A stretch of 64,000 nucleotides of DNA from Gautieria morchelliformis (taxonomy: Eukaryota; Basidiomycota; Agaricomycetes; Gomphales; Gomphaceae): assembly GCA_015179125.1 (NCBI GenBank), contig WHVA01000416.1, positions 1 to 64,000 of the forward strand, written 5' to 3'. A program made the position numbers and the translations under genes. Below are positions 1 through 8,180 of the stretch, in pieces. The notes under the pieces are model-generated. The model was not told where the DNA came from, ran no database searches, and was given only the letters and a program-made list of their open reading frames with translations. Every line of letters begins with the position of its first letter. Position 1 is the stretch's first letter.

Positions 1-535
1 ACCTATGCTGAAAAGAAGTCAAAAAGAGATTAAAAAAGCGAAAATTACAGCAAGAAATAGCAATGTTTACCATGGAGAGAAGCTGATTCTAATAAATATC
101 AAAACATGATAGCAAGACACACACCAGATGCAGCAATATCAGACAGGCAAGGTGGGAGGCATTGAGAGAGGGGGCTGAAAAGAAGACAAAAAGAGGATAA
201 AAAGTGAAAATTATTGGAGGAAATGATAGATATGATAGGAAAAAACACCCCAGAGTCAGTAATGACCCTCGAGAAAGGTGGGAGGCAATGAGAGGAGCAT
301 CCTAGGCTGAAAAGAAGTCAACAGAGGATAAAAAAGCGAAAATATCTGAAAAGAAGACAAAAAGATGATAAAAAAGCGAAAACTATTGGAAGAAATGATA
401 GATATGATAGGAAAAAACACACCAGAGCCGGTAATTACATCCAGAAAGGTGGGAGGCAATGAGAGGAGCAGCCTAGGCTGAAAAGAAGTCAAAAGAGGAT
501 AAAAAAGCGAAAATATTAACAATATTTACCTGAGG
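1..535. repeat. Degenerate tandem repeat, unit about 170 bp
   Basis: The block gctgaaaagaagtcaaaa followed by gaggataaaaaagcgaaaa recurs near 8, 173, 308, 347 and 478, separated by repeats of gatagatatgataggaaaaa and ggtgggaggcaatgagag. I read this as about three diverged copies of a ~170-bp purine-rich unit, running off the left edge. Short open frames here simply follow the repeat and are not supported as genes. Confidence 0.7.
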
Positions 536-760
536 GGGCTGTAGAGAGACAGACAGCCCCAGTAACAGACACAGAGAGAGCCAGACACAGAGAGAGCCAG
601 CAGCAGACACAAAGATCCAGCAGCAGACACAGAGATCCAGTAGCAGACACAGAGATCCAGCAGCAGAACAGATACAGCAGCAGACAGACAGATCCAGCAG
701 GCACAGAGACAGTGGGCAGGAGAGCCAGAGGTTGCCAGCAGTTGAGCCAGAGGAAATGCC
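536..760. repeat. CAGACAGAGATCCAG-type minisatellite
   Basis: A run of variants of cagcagacacagagatccag and gagagccagacacag, about 18-20 bp per unit, repeated roughly ten times. The two antisense frames open across it encode only Leu/Cys/Ser-rich low-complexity peptides and are not credible genes. Confidence 0.75.
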
Positions 761-952
761 AACAGGAGGATAGAGGGAAGGTGGGTGCGCGCGCAGTAGC
801 TTTTGGACGCGAACTGGTCATGTGACCAGGAACGCTGCTTGGTCGCTTGCGGCTGCGCCGCTCGCGTTCAAACTCAGCAAATTAGATAACATTATTACGT
901 AAAACACCCACAACCGCCCCCCAGCAACTTTATACTATAGACTAGGTGGATA

Positions 953-969
953 CCCGCGCTTTGCGCGGG
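953..969 (+). other. GC hairpin (possible Helitron-type end)
   Basis: cccgcgc-ttt-gcgcggg is a perfect 7-bp stem with a 3-nt loop, preceded by tatactatagactaggtgga. A GC-rich hairpin of this form is known near Helitron termini and in related repeats. No Rep/helicase gene and no matching second end was found, so the assignment is tentative. Confidence 0.3.
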
Positions 970-1109
970 GGTGCAAGTCAAGTGCATCGGTAAGGTCAAA
1001 TGCATCAGCAAGGTCAAACGCATTGGGTGAATCAAACTTGGGATAAGTCAAACACATTCAGATAAGTAAATCTCATAAGTAGCTCTAAGTAACACATTGA
1101 GGTAGGTAA

Positions 1110-1787
1110 TGTTATGACTATGCTGCTTGACCAACTCTGGCACCTTCGCACCTCCTCTGACTCTATTCCGCAACATCCACACTTTGACCTTTTGATCCCC
1201 TTGTTCTTTCCTATTCACATACTTCCCCTTATGACTCTATTCACCAGCCTTCCATACTTGTACTTGACCCTTAGCATAGGAAGTCGGGAGCATCAGGACT
1301 TCCATTTGTTCCACTATCAATTAGACTTACATTCCCCGTGTTCTTTTGCCCATTGTTCTTAGTTCTACCCTGCACTGCCTTGTAGTTCCTCTTGTTCCCC
1401 CTTAGTTACTTACTCCATTTATCCTAGTCACTTTCACTCGCACCAGAATTGCTTACCTCTACCTTCTGACATGTTGTCTCAGCTCTTTGTATAAAACCCA
1501 GTCATGTATGCCTCTGTTCTGCAATCAGATAATTGACTTCAATATGTGACACCCTTTGCACTGTTCCTGTTCTTAGCACAGCCAGTACTTGCAAGGCCTC
1601 TGTCTCTCTGATCTCTGTCTTCTGACTCAATGTCTGATCCAACTTAACTCAATTATTGAACTCATACCTACTTTAGTTACAATACTTGACCTCTTCCAAC
1701 TTCTGATCTCCGATCTCTGAAATACTTAGGACGATAGTTGGGGGTGCAACATATAAGTCGAATCTGCTGTCTTTTTAGATCCAACCC
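1110..1787 (+). repeat. Degenerate LTR, family A (Gypsy-type)
   Basis: Begins tgttatgac and aligns along its length with the LTR-like sequences at 26777-27485 (opposite strand) and 32807-33461. Shared landmarks are the TATA-like block gctctttgtataaaa near 1480, tctgcaatcagataat near 1518, and cttaggacgatagtt followed by ggggtgcaacatataag near 1726-1762. The expected end (gatacgtaaca) is missing; the alignment stops near 1787 where a minisatellite begins, so this copy is 3'-truncated. No internal element sequence is attached. Confidence 0.7.
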
Positions 1788-2155
1788 ATGTCTGCATGTC
1801 CCCTATCTCACACATAGCATGTCCTCACATGTAGTGTGTCCCTCACATATAGCATGCATAGCATGTCCCTGGTTTGTAGCATATCACCAATGCATAGTGT
1901 GTCCTCAAGTATAGTGTGCATAGCATGTCCTTTGTTTGTAGCCTGTCCCCGAAGTATAGCATGTATAGAATGTCCCTTGTTTGCCCTGTGTCCCCAAGTG
2001 TATCGTGTGTAGCATGTTGCCCTATAGCATGCATTGTATGTCCCTATAGTGTGTGTAGCATGTCCCTATAGAGTGTGTAGCATGCCCCTATAGCATGCAT
2101 AGCAGTCCCTTGTTTGTAACGTGTCCCCCATGTGTAGCATATCCCCAAGAGCCTC
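1788..2155. repeat. TAGCATGTCC minisatellite
   Basis: Roughly twenty imperfect copies of (cata)tagcatgtccc and variants such as tagtgtgtccc and tagcatgcccc, some with inserted ttgtttgtagc. It abuts the truncated family A LTR on the left and a truncated Copia on the right. Confidence 0.75.
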
Positions 2156-2204
2156 AAAGTGAAGCAAGCAGAGGCTATTACTTATCATTAACTTTTAACA
2201 AACT

Positions 2205-2866
2205 GGATCAGGAGGTCGAGTGACTCTCCCTTCTACATGCTTGAGTAGATTTTTGGACTCGAAATAGCTGATGAGAGTAGCTCGCCACAATGGCCAATTA
2301 CTTCCATCAGTAGCAAGCTTCTCAATACCCAATAGCTTCTCAGAAGTGTCTCCGGGGCCCATAACCCTGTAGTAGACAGGAATTATAGGCAGTCGGTATG
2401 GACTTGTTCCTCAAAAGAATAGACTAGAAATTAATTCACTCTCTCAGTGAATTTAGTTGTCACTGTAAATATATTATACACTACCTAGAAATTAATTCAC
2501 TACAGAGGATTTCTAGGTCAATAAATCGAAGGAACACTAGACTAATTTACTTGCCTCTCTCAGTGAATTTAGTTGTCACTGAGAGAGGGGGAAATCTGTC
2601 TCACTGTGCATGTACTACTACCCGGCCCTTTAGCGCCCAAGAGCTCGCGCGTCGAAGTCATTTCAGACTCCGCTGGGTGCAGCCGCTTGTGAAAGTAGAA
2701 ATAACAAAATGAAATGGAGAGGTAGGGAGTGACTGGAAAACTTCGAAAATAATCAGAGAAATGAATGCATGGTACAAGAACAATGTGAGAAAAGATTGAA
2801 AAAACCATACAACAAATTGAATATATTATGCTTGATTTTGGTGCAGGAGCATAAATGCACCCAACA
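2205..2866 (-). mobile_element. Truncated Copia: 5' LTR, primer site and start of gag
   Basis: Reverse strand. The LTR occupies 2368-2866, with the TGTTGGGTGC end at 2866 and the tcctctaca-like end at 2368. The primer-binding site gggcccataaccc lies at 2355-2367, followed by the first ~50 gag codons, matching the intact element at 20741-25999. Similarity stops near 2205, so the rest has been lost. The LTR end at 2866 cuts directly into the antisense gene at 2867-3541. The conserved 13-bp LTR stem is present at 2554-2588. Confidence 0.85.
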
Positions 2867-3541
2867 CAACTTGGTGTGATTCCTTTGATATATCTAGCAC
2901 TATCCAATTTATCTGGTTTTGCTGTTAGCAAATTTATTTGATTATTATCATTGACCTCATATGATAGTAGATCATCTTCTTCATCATGTGCCGTTAAAGG
3001 GGATATTTCTTCTCCATCTATAAATACATCCATGTCTGCTAACTCAAAGTAATTATCTTCTGAATTATATACCCTACAATTTTCTGTGAGACTATTGATA
3101 TCAAATTTAATGTTTCTACCGCTTATTTCTTCTTGAGTAAGCTGAGATTCCTTTTGAGCATGAACCATTGGTTCTGGTTTGTGGTGTTGTTTTGTCATAA
3201 AATTGATTCGATTATCTATGATATCATATGATACCAGGTCTTTCTTTTTACGGTACACTGTAGACAACTTGTGAGGTTTTTCATCTATAAAGACATGCAT
3301 ATCCTCTAGATTATAGATTATAGCAATTACCTTGTGAATCATAAAATATAAAACATCCAGCCATCTTTCTAATTCGCAATCCTACATGCTTATTATTTTT
3401 AATCTGCTCTCTTAATTCTATAATCTCTCTACGTTGTTCCTTAGATATCTGTTTGAGATTTGATATTATCTCATCTTTTTCTTCTATCCATTCTGTGATT
3501 CTGTCAATCGTTTTAGAGAGCTTGACAATCTGGGATTCCAT
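2867..3541 (-). pseudogene. Divergent partner ORF of the transposase: coiled coil plus duplicated ~50-aa module
   Basis: Function unknown. The reverse strand starts at the ATG at 3541 (MESQIVKLSK). Residues ~1-55 are rich in Glu, Lys, Ile and Leu with heptad spacing, a likely coiled coil. Two similar modules of about 50 residues follow, each with the pattern Y-S-x2-N ... DMxVFID ... DLxSY ... INxxT. The frame breaks at 3306-3319: on the reverse strand ataatct is present twice in tandem, and counting one copy gives one continuous frame through CYN-LED. The 3' end is lost to the Copia LTR that begins at 2866. It lies head to head with the transposase at 3971, 430 bp apart, and shares its AT-rich composition, so I infer both belong to one two-gene element. 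Confidence 0.6.
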
Positions 3542-3970
3542 GGCTACTAGACCCAATTTACAATTTCACAGAATCAATTTTCAATACTGACTCATCTAAT
3601 CTGGTTCTATAATTAAATTGTCAACTAGATCCTTGTCATTGCTAGCACTGTTGTTTAAATTACATATCATCACAAAGACTGTTATTATAATCATGCTTGC
3701 TAACTACAAAGTTTGGTTTGATTGATTTATCTCCATCTGTTAGTGTATATGTCATGACTTATTGTGGAAGGTAATCTAGACCAGTAGTTGAGAATATAAT
3801 TCCAGTAAAATTATATATTCCCTTTATGTTGTTTATGATTTTATTTAGAGAGTTGAATAGTGAATGCAATATAAAATCAAAATATATAAAGTCGTCATCT
3901 TATCAACGAACTCAACTATACAACACTCCTTTTTCCGACTCATAGTTGTAGCTGAGAACTTTCCTTTATA
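3542..3970. promoter_or_regulatory. AT-rich divergent intergenic region
   Basis: The 429 bp between the two divergent start codons contain no open frame of note and are AT-rich, with TATA-like tatatataaa-type strings (for example aatatataaag near 3883). By position it should hold the promoters for both genes. No operator-like repeat was recognised. Confidence 0.35.
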
Positions 3971-5350
3971 ATGAATGAGTCACTCCTTGAAGAATATCAA
4001 ATGTTGATGAATGAACATTGGGGGTTTCTTGATGAAAAATGGCCTTTGTTGAAGCCAACTAAATTTCATAGATCAGGACTAAAACCTGTTTCTGAAATAG
4101 ATCTTGTCAAGAAAAGAGTATTAGAGAAGCTTGGACCAATACCAGTGTTTTTCTTCCTAGTAGTGTTGTTTCCATTCAAGCACCATCCAGGTCCATATCA
4201 AAATGTAGAGAAGAGACTATTAATACTCTATCATCTGCTTGAAGGTTGTACATTTGATGATATGAACAGATTTATACCTGGGAGTACTTTTCATGCAATC
4301 CATCAGAGTTTTTTTGGACATGAAAAGGACCTTAATAATGACTTAAATGACAAAATCATTGATTTGTTGGCTCATATGTTTTCCAACATAAGGATTAGAA
4401 TATTATCTGCAAAGGATAATAATAAGGAAGAACTATTCAACACAATAACTTTATTCCTTGATGGTCATGACACAAGAGGAATAGAAATAGGAAGATCATC
4501 TAAAGTACAATGGTCACATAAACACAGAAATTCTGGAATGAGAACTCAAGTAATTATGGATTTTCATCAGATGGCTTTGTTTGTTTCTGATTCATTGCCA
4601 TGTAGCCACTCTGATAGAGCAATGTTCACAGAAATGAACTTAAGAGATAAGATGGATAAGGCAGATCGTATGGCTCTTGATGGAGGCTATACACTATTTG
4701 TGAAACAAGTAGTAAAGCAAGGTAGATTGAAAGAAATGAATTTCTGCCATCCAATTCAGAAGCAGAAGAACGCTGAACTATCAGATCTGGAGAAGCGCTA
4801 CAATGAAAGATTTGGTAGTTTCAGATCAAAGATAGAAAGCTTATTTGGAGAGTTAGGAATGACATTTAAGAAGTTAAATAATCAGAAGCCTGTCCAAACA
4901 TCAAATCCTAAGATATTCTCTTTGCAGTTTAGATTAGCATGCTTGCTGCTTAATATCAAACGGTTTGTTAAATTAGGAGAGCTCCAAGCACAACCTAATC
5001 ATATGTCATGGATGGAGAGCCATTTTGACTATCCATCAACTGATACCCTCGACTTTGAGTCACTGAGAATCTCAACTCTAAAGGATATTACAGAGGATGC
5101 AAAGAAAATGTCTAAGTATCAAGCACGATTATTAGCAGGTACAGATACAAATGAATCTGACCAAGATATTGAAGATACATATGAAGTGAACAAAATAGTA
5201 GATCATAGGACAAAAGGAAAGAGAAAAGAATACTTAGTTCAATGGAAAAACTATGAAGATCACACTTGGGTAAGGGAGGAAGATTTTGATACAACGCAGT
5301 GTATACAGGACTACATTAGACGTCAAAAGAAGAAGGGTAGACACTACTAG
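3971..5350 (+). CDS. DDE transposase (DDE_Tnp_4/Harbinger-like) fused to a C-terminal chromodomain
   Basis: 459 codons, intronless and uninterrupted. The likely catalytic residues are the Asp of TLFLDGHDTRG (~residue 165), the Asp of MALDGGYTLF (~238) and the Glu in the segment FGSFRSKIESLFGELG (~290), the spacing and wording expected of the DDE_Tnp_4 superfamily that includes PIF/Harbinger. The last ~60 residues (YEVNKIVDHR, EYLVQWKNYEDHTWV) form a chromodomain with the aromatic and Trp positions in place. A chromodomain on a DNA transposase could direct insertion to methylated-histone chromatin, as proposed for chromoviral integrases; this is inference. The A+T content is far above that of the flanks. 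The ORF ends exactly at the inverted repeat at 5348. Its divergent partner lies at 2867-3541. Confidence 0.8.
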   Translation: MNESLLEEYQMLMNEHWGFLDEKWPLLKPTKFHRSGLKPVSEIDLVKKRVLEKLGPIPVFFFLVVLFPFKHHPGPYQNVEKRLLILYHLLEGCTFDDMNRFIPGSTFHAIHQSFFGHEKDLNNDLNDKIIDLLAHMFSNIRIRILSAKDNNKEELFNTITLFLDGHDTRGIEIGRSSKVQWSHKHRNSGMRTQVIMDFHQMALFVSDSLPCSHSDRAMFTEMNLRDKMDKADRMALDGGYTLFVKQVVKQGRLKEMNFCHPIQKQKNAELSDLEKRYNERFGSFRSKIESLFGELGMTFKKLNNQKPVQTSNPKIFSLQFRLACLLLNIKRFVKLGELQAQPNHMSWMESHFDYPSTDTLDFESLRISTLKDITEDAKKMSKYQARLLAGTDTNESDQDIEDTYEVNKIVDHRTKGKRKEYLVQWKNYEDHTWVREEDFDTTQCIQDYIRRQKKKGRHY

Positions 5351-5923
5351 GAGGATGTTCACATTGACAACAATGTATATTCTTCTAGGATATATTAGAT
5401 ACCTTTTAAAATATCAACCCTAACCAAATTCATAATCCATCATTTTAAGCAACTTGTATATTGTGGACATCCTAAATTTTTTTGAATGTTCTGATATTTT
5501 AAAAATATGGTTGTATGTGCTAAAGCATGGTGTGTATTGATATAACAGAGCAATTTCAGAGAGGATGTGGATGACTATATATTAAAAGTATACATGAAAC
5601 ATGTTAGTTGTACAATCACAGAATATAGAAGCAAGTATGGACAATACCTGTACTATATTATTATATATGGGTGAGAGATCTGATTAGAAGGTATGTTTAA
5701 AATAATATGCATGTATAGTACAAAGATATGTAACTATTGATGTTTAGACAATGGGGTATACGCCCTTTCCTTGGGGAGCAGCAGACTGTGAGAAAGAGCT
5801 TTGGGGCTAGGATTAAGCATGCCTTACAGGTGCTGGCAACTGCCTCAATTTTGATATATTTTATGAAATATAGATGAGCTAAGATATATATACATATATA
5901 TGACATTTATAAACATCCTCCTA
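5348..5923. mobile_element. MITE-like element with terminal inverted repeats
   Basis: TAGGAGGATGTT at 5348-5359 is exactly inverted at 5912-5923 (AACATCCTCCTA). If the outer TA is a target duplication, the element is a ~572-bp mariner-type MITE with 10-bp inverted repeats. Alternatively 5912-5923 is the right end of the transposase element and 5348 an internal copy. The interior is AT-rich with no coding frame. The stop codon of the transposase gene (TAG, 5348-5350) is part of the left repeat. Confidence 0.5.
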
Positions 5924-6785
5924 TCCGAACCGCTATTCGCTGCTTGCACATTTCGCCAGCAGGCACGCCATCAAATATGACTGATACCATTTACCCGGCG
6001 TGATGGTTCATCACTAGCCCCATCATCTTCTCAATTCAACCTCCTTTAGGTGTTCATATGGTCGGGATGCATTCGCGGGGCGTCCTACCCGTAGGTCGTG
6101 TGGGATCAACCCAGCAGACGAAGAGTCCGTGCAGGGGGGTGTATATGCGGGTCCCAAGACATGGTTTCATACACAGGTGCCTTCGCCACCTTTACTCTCC
6201 GTCATTTCATGTTCACCCTCTTCTCTCACTCTATTGTATGTTTATTTCATCTATGTTGTATCATGACTGCGCACCCCTATCCAACCCTGACTCGTGATGG
6301 CCTCTTTCCTATTCACTGATACCTTACGAGCATTCAATATAAGTAGTTTACATTCGCATGTATATTCCCCAGTTCAATTATCATACGTCGACCATCTTGT
6401 GCAAACTTGACCTCACTGTGATCATCGTCTTGAGCCTTCTCTTGGAGATTTATATCTTCGATCAGCAGAGGACTTAGGCATCACTGGTGAGTTCTCATAC
6501 TTCATCTTCATTACCTTAGCCTTCAAACTATTTTCTGTGCTGTCGGCGAAGGGATTGTCGCTACTTAGACAGCCCTTCCGTGACACCTTGCACGTTACAT
6601 CGTCAAGAGCCACAGGCCATTTCGCTACGACTGTAGATAGGGTGAGCTCCGTTCGGGCAACCCTCTTATTTTGTGGACATCTGTTGGTTCACCTATTCGC
6701 CGAACGGCATACTTATTCGCACAAGTTATTCGGGCATTTGCTGTGTTCACTAATACACGATATTAACGCCTAAAAACCAATCTTG
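5924..6785. other. No gene recognised
   Basis: Composition returns abruptly to roughly balanced GC after the AT-rich island. Short open frames at 6058-6319 and 6422-6773 overlap on both strands, show no motif and no credible intron structure. gtgagctccgttcgggc near 6641 is an isolated donor-like site. I see nothing supportable here. Confidence 0.4.
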
Positions 6786-6955
6786 ACACGCTGGTACCCA
6801 GTGCTGTCAGCGCACAGTGCACTGGTGCACGCTACTGTCAGCACACAGTGCGCTGGTCCACGCCGCTGTCAGTGCATGTGTGTGCTGGTACCAGTCCCTG
6901 CCAGCGCATGGGTGTGCTGGTCCAGGTCGCTGTCAGTGCACGCATGCCATTGGCA
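6786..6955. repeat. CTGTCAGCGCACAGTGC minisatellite
   Basis: Five to six imperfect units of cgctgtcagcgcacagtgcgctggt, ~30-33 bp each. Closely related units occur at 34490-34725. The array lies directly upstream of the LINE ORF1, so it could be part of that LINE's 5' region, but no second LINE copy is available to test this. Confidence 0.65.
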
Positions 6956-7054
6956 AAAGCGCACATTGATAATACCACTGTATAGGCGCTTGTAGAGCAC
7001 ATTGGAAACATTGACTGGCAGGGGCAGCGGAGGGCAGACACTGGGGCTGGGGAA

Positions 7055-8029
7055 ATGAGCTATGCGGCAGCACTAAATGGAAACGTACCCTTGTCACACC
7101 CGAACAACCTAGCAAAAGCAAAGGCAAGAGAACGTCAGATACTAATAGATAGGGACCCACAAGGAGAGCAAGAAACGCTCAAAGACTTGACAGAGCAAGA
7201 ACTGGTCATGAAGGTGAATGAAGCTATAGACCAGCTGGGGGAGGACCACGACCTCAATGACATAGTGTTCATCGGCGCCAAGAGACTGGCAAATGGCGGT
7301 ATAATCCTCGAATTAGACACTGCAGAAGTGGCAAAATGGGTCCAGGCAAACAGGTGAACATTCCTCAGCAAGTTCAGCGGCACAGCGGTGATAAAAGACC
7401 AGGCATTATCGGTGATAGTAAAATATGTCCCCTTGAGTCACTCACCAGATTCCCTTTCAGAGCTCAGGAAGATAGAGCATGATTCGAGACTGCCTGCCGA
7501 GTCCCTTCTAGCAACTCGCTGGATAAAACCAGTCCACAGAAGAACCGCAGGACAAAGATCGGCACACATAATAGCAAAATTCGCCAACACAGAATCAGCA
7601 AACCAAAGCATTAGAGACAGGCCAATCACAGCAGGAAAACACACCTGGGTGAGAAGACTGAAGAGAGAGCCACGGCGCTACCTCAAGTGCCAAAAATACA
7701 ACGCACGCCATATCACCGCAGAGTGCAACAGTGCTGACAAGTGCGGCACATGTGGGGGAGGACATAGAACAGCAGAATGTGAGGAAACCGACCCAAGCAA
7801 ATTCAAGTGCATCAGTTGCGACATGCACGGGCACACCTCGTGGGACAGAACATGCCCAAAGTTCGTAGAGGCATGTCAAGCAATGGAGAAAACCGACCCA
7901 GAGCATACATACAAATATTGCCCTAACAAGAACCCATGGGCATGGGCGCAACAGGGGACTCAAGACGAGGTAGAGGATGCTGGAGACCTCTTCAACAGAG
8001 TCAGCATGCAATTGGACAGGAGAAGATAG
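7055..8029 (+). pseudogene. LINE ORF1 (gag-like, CCHC knuckles)
   Basis: One frame of 325 codons broken by a TGA at 7355-7357 (after WVQANR). The C-terminal part has three zinc-knuckle motifs: KCQKYNARHITAEC, in which the second Cys is Tyr; CGTCGGGHRTAEC, intact; and CISCDMHGHTSWDRTC, intact apart from wider spacing. This is the usual layout of the nucleic-acid-binding ORF1 of RNase H-bearing fungal LINEs (Tad1/I-like). ORF2 follows ~150 bp downstream. The start at 7055 is the first ATG of the frame. The damaged knuckle and the stop make it non-functional as it stands. Confidence 0.75.
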
Positions 8030-8180
8030 GCGGCAGAGGCAGAAACGAGGGAGGGCGGAGGACAGAATGAGCAGGGAAGGAGCGAGCAGGGAGGAAGGAG
8101 AGCGGCGAACCCTCAGATAGGCCACAGAGACAGAGGGTGGACAGTGAGAGAGGAAGGGGAGATTCGACAAAGGCGCCTAG

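Noticed and set aside
256..821. Short reverse frames in the left-edge repeats
   Set aside because: They repeat with the satellite units and are low complexity.
1788..2155. CRISPR-like appearance of short repeats
   Set aside because: Units are contiguous and imperfect with no regular unique spacers, and the sequence is eukaryotic.
7595..8170. 191-codon reverse frame opposite LINE ORF1
   Set aside because: Shadow of the zinc-knuckle ORF; no motif.
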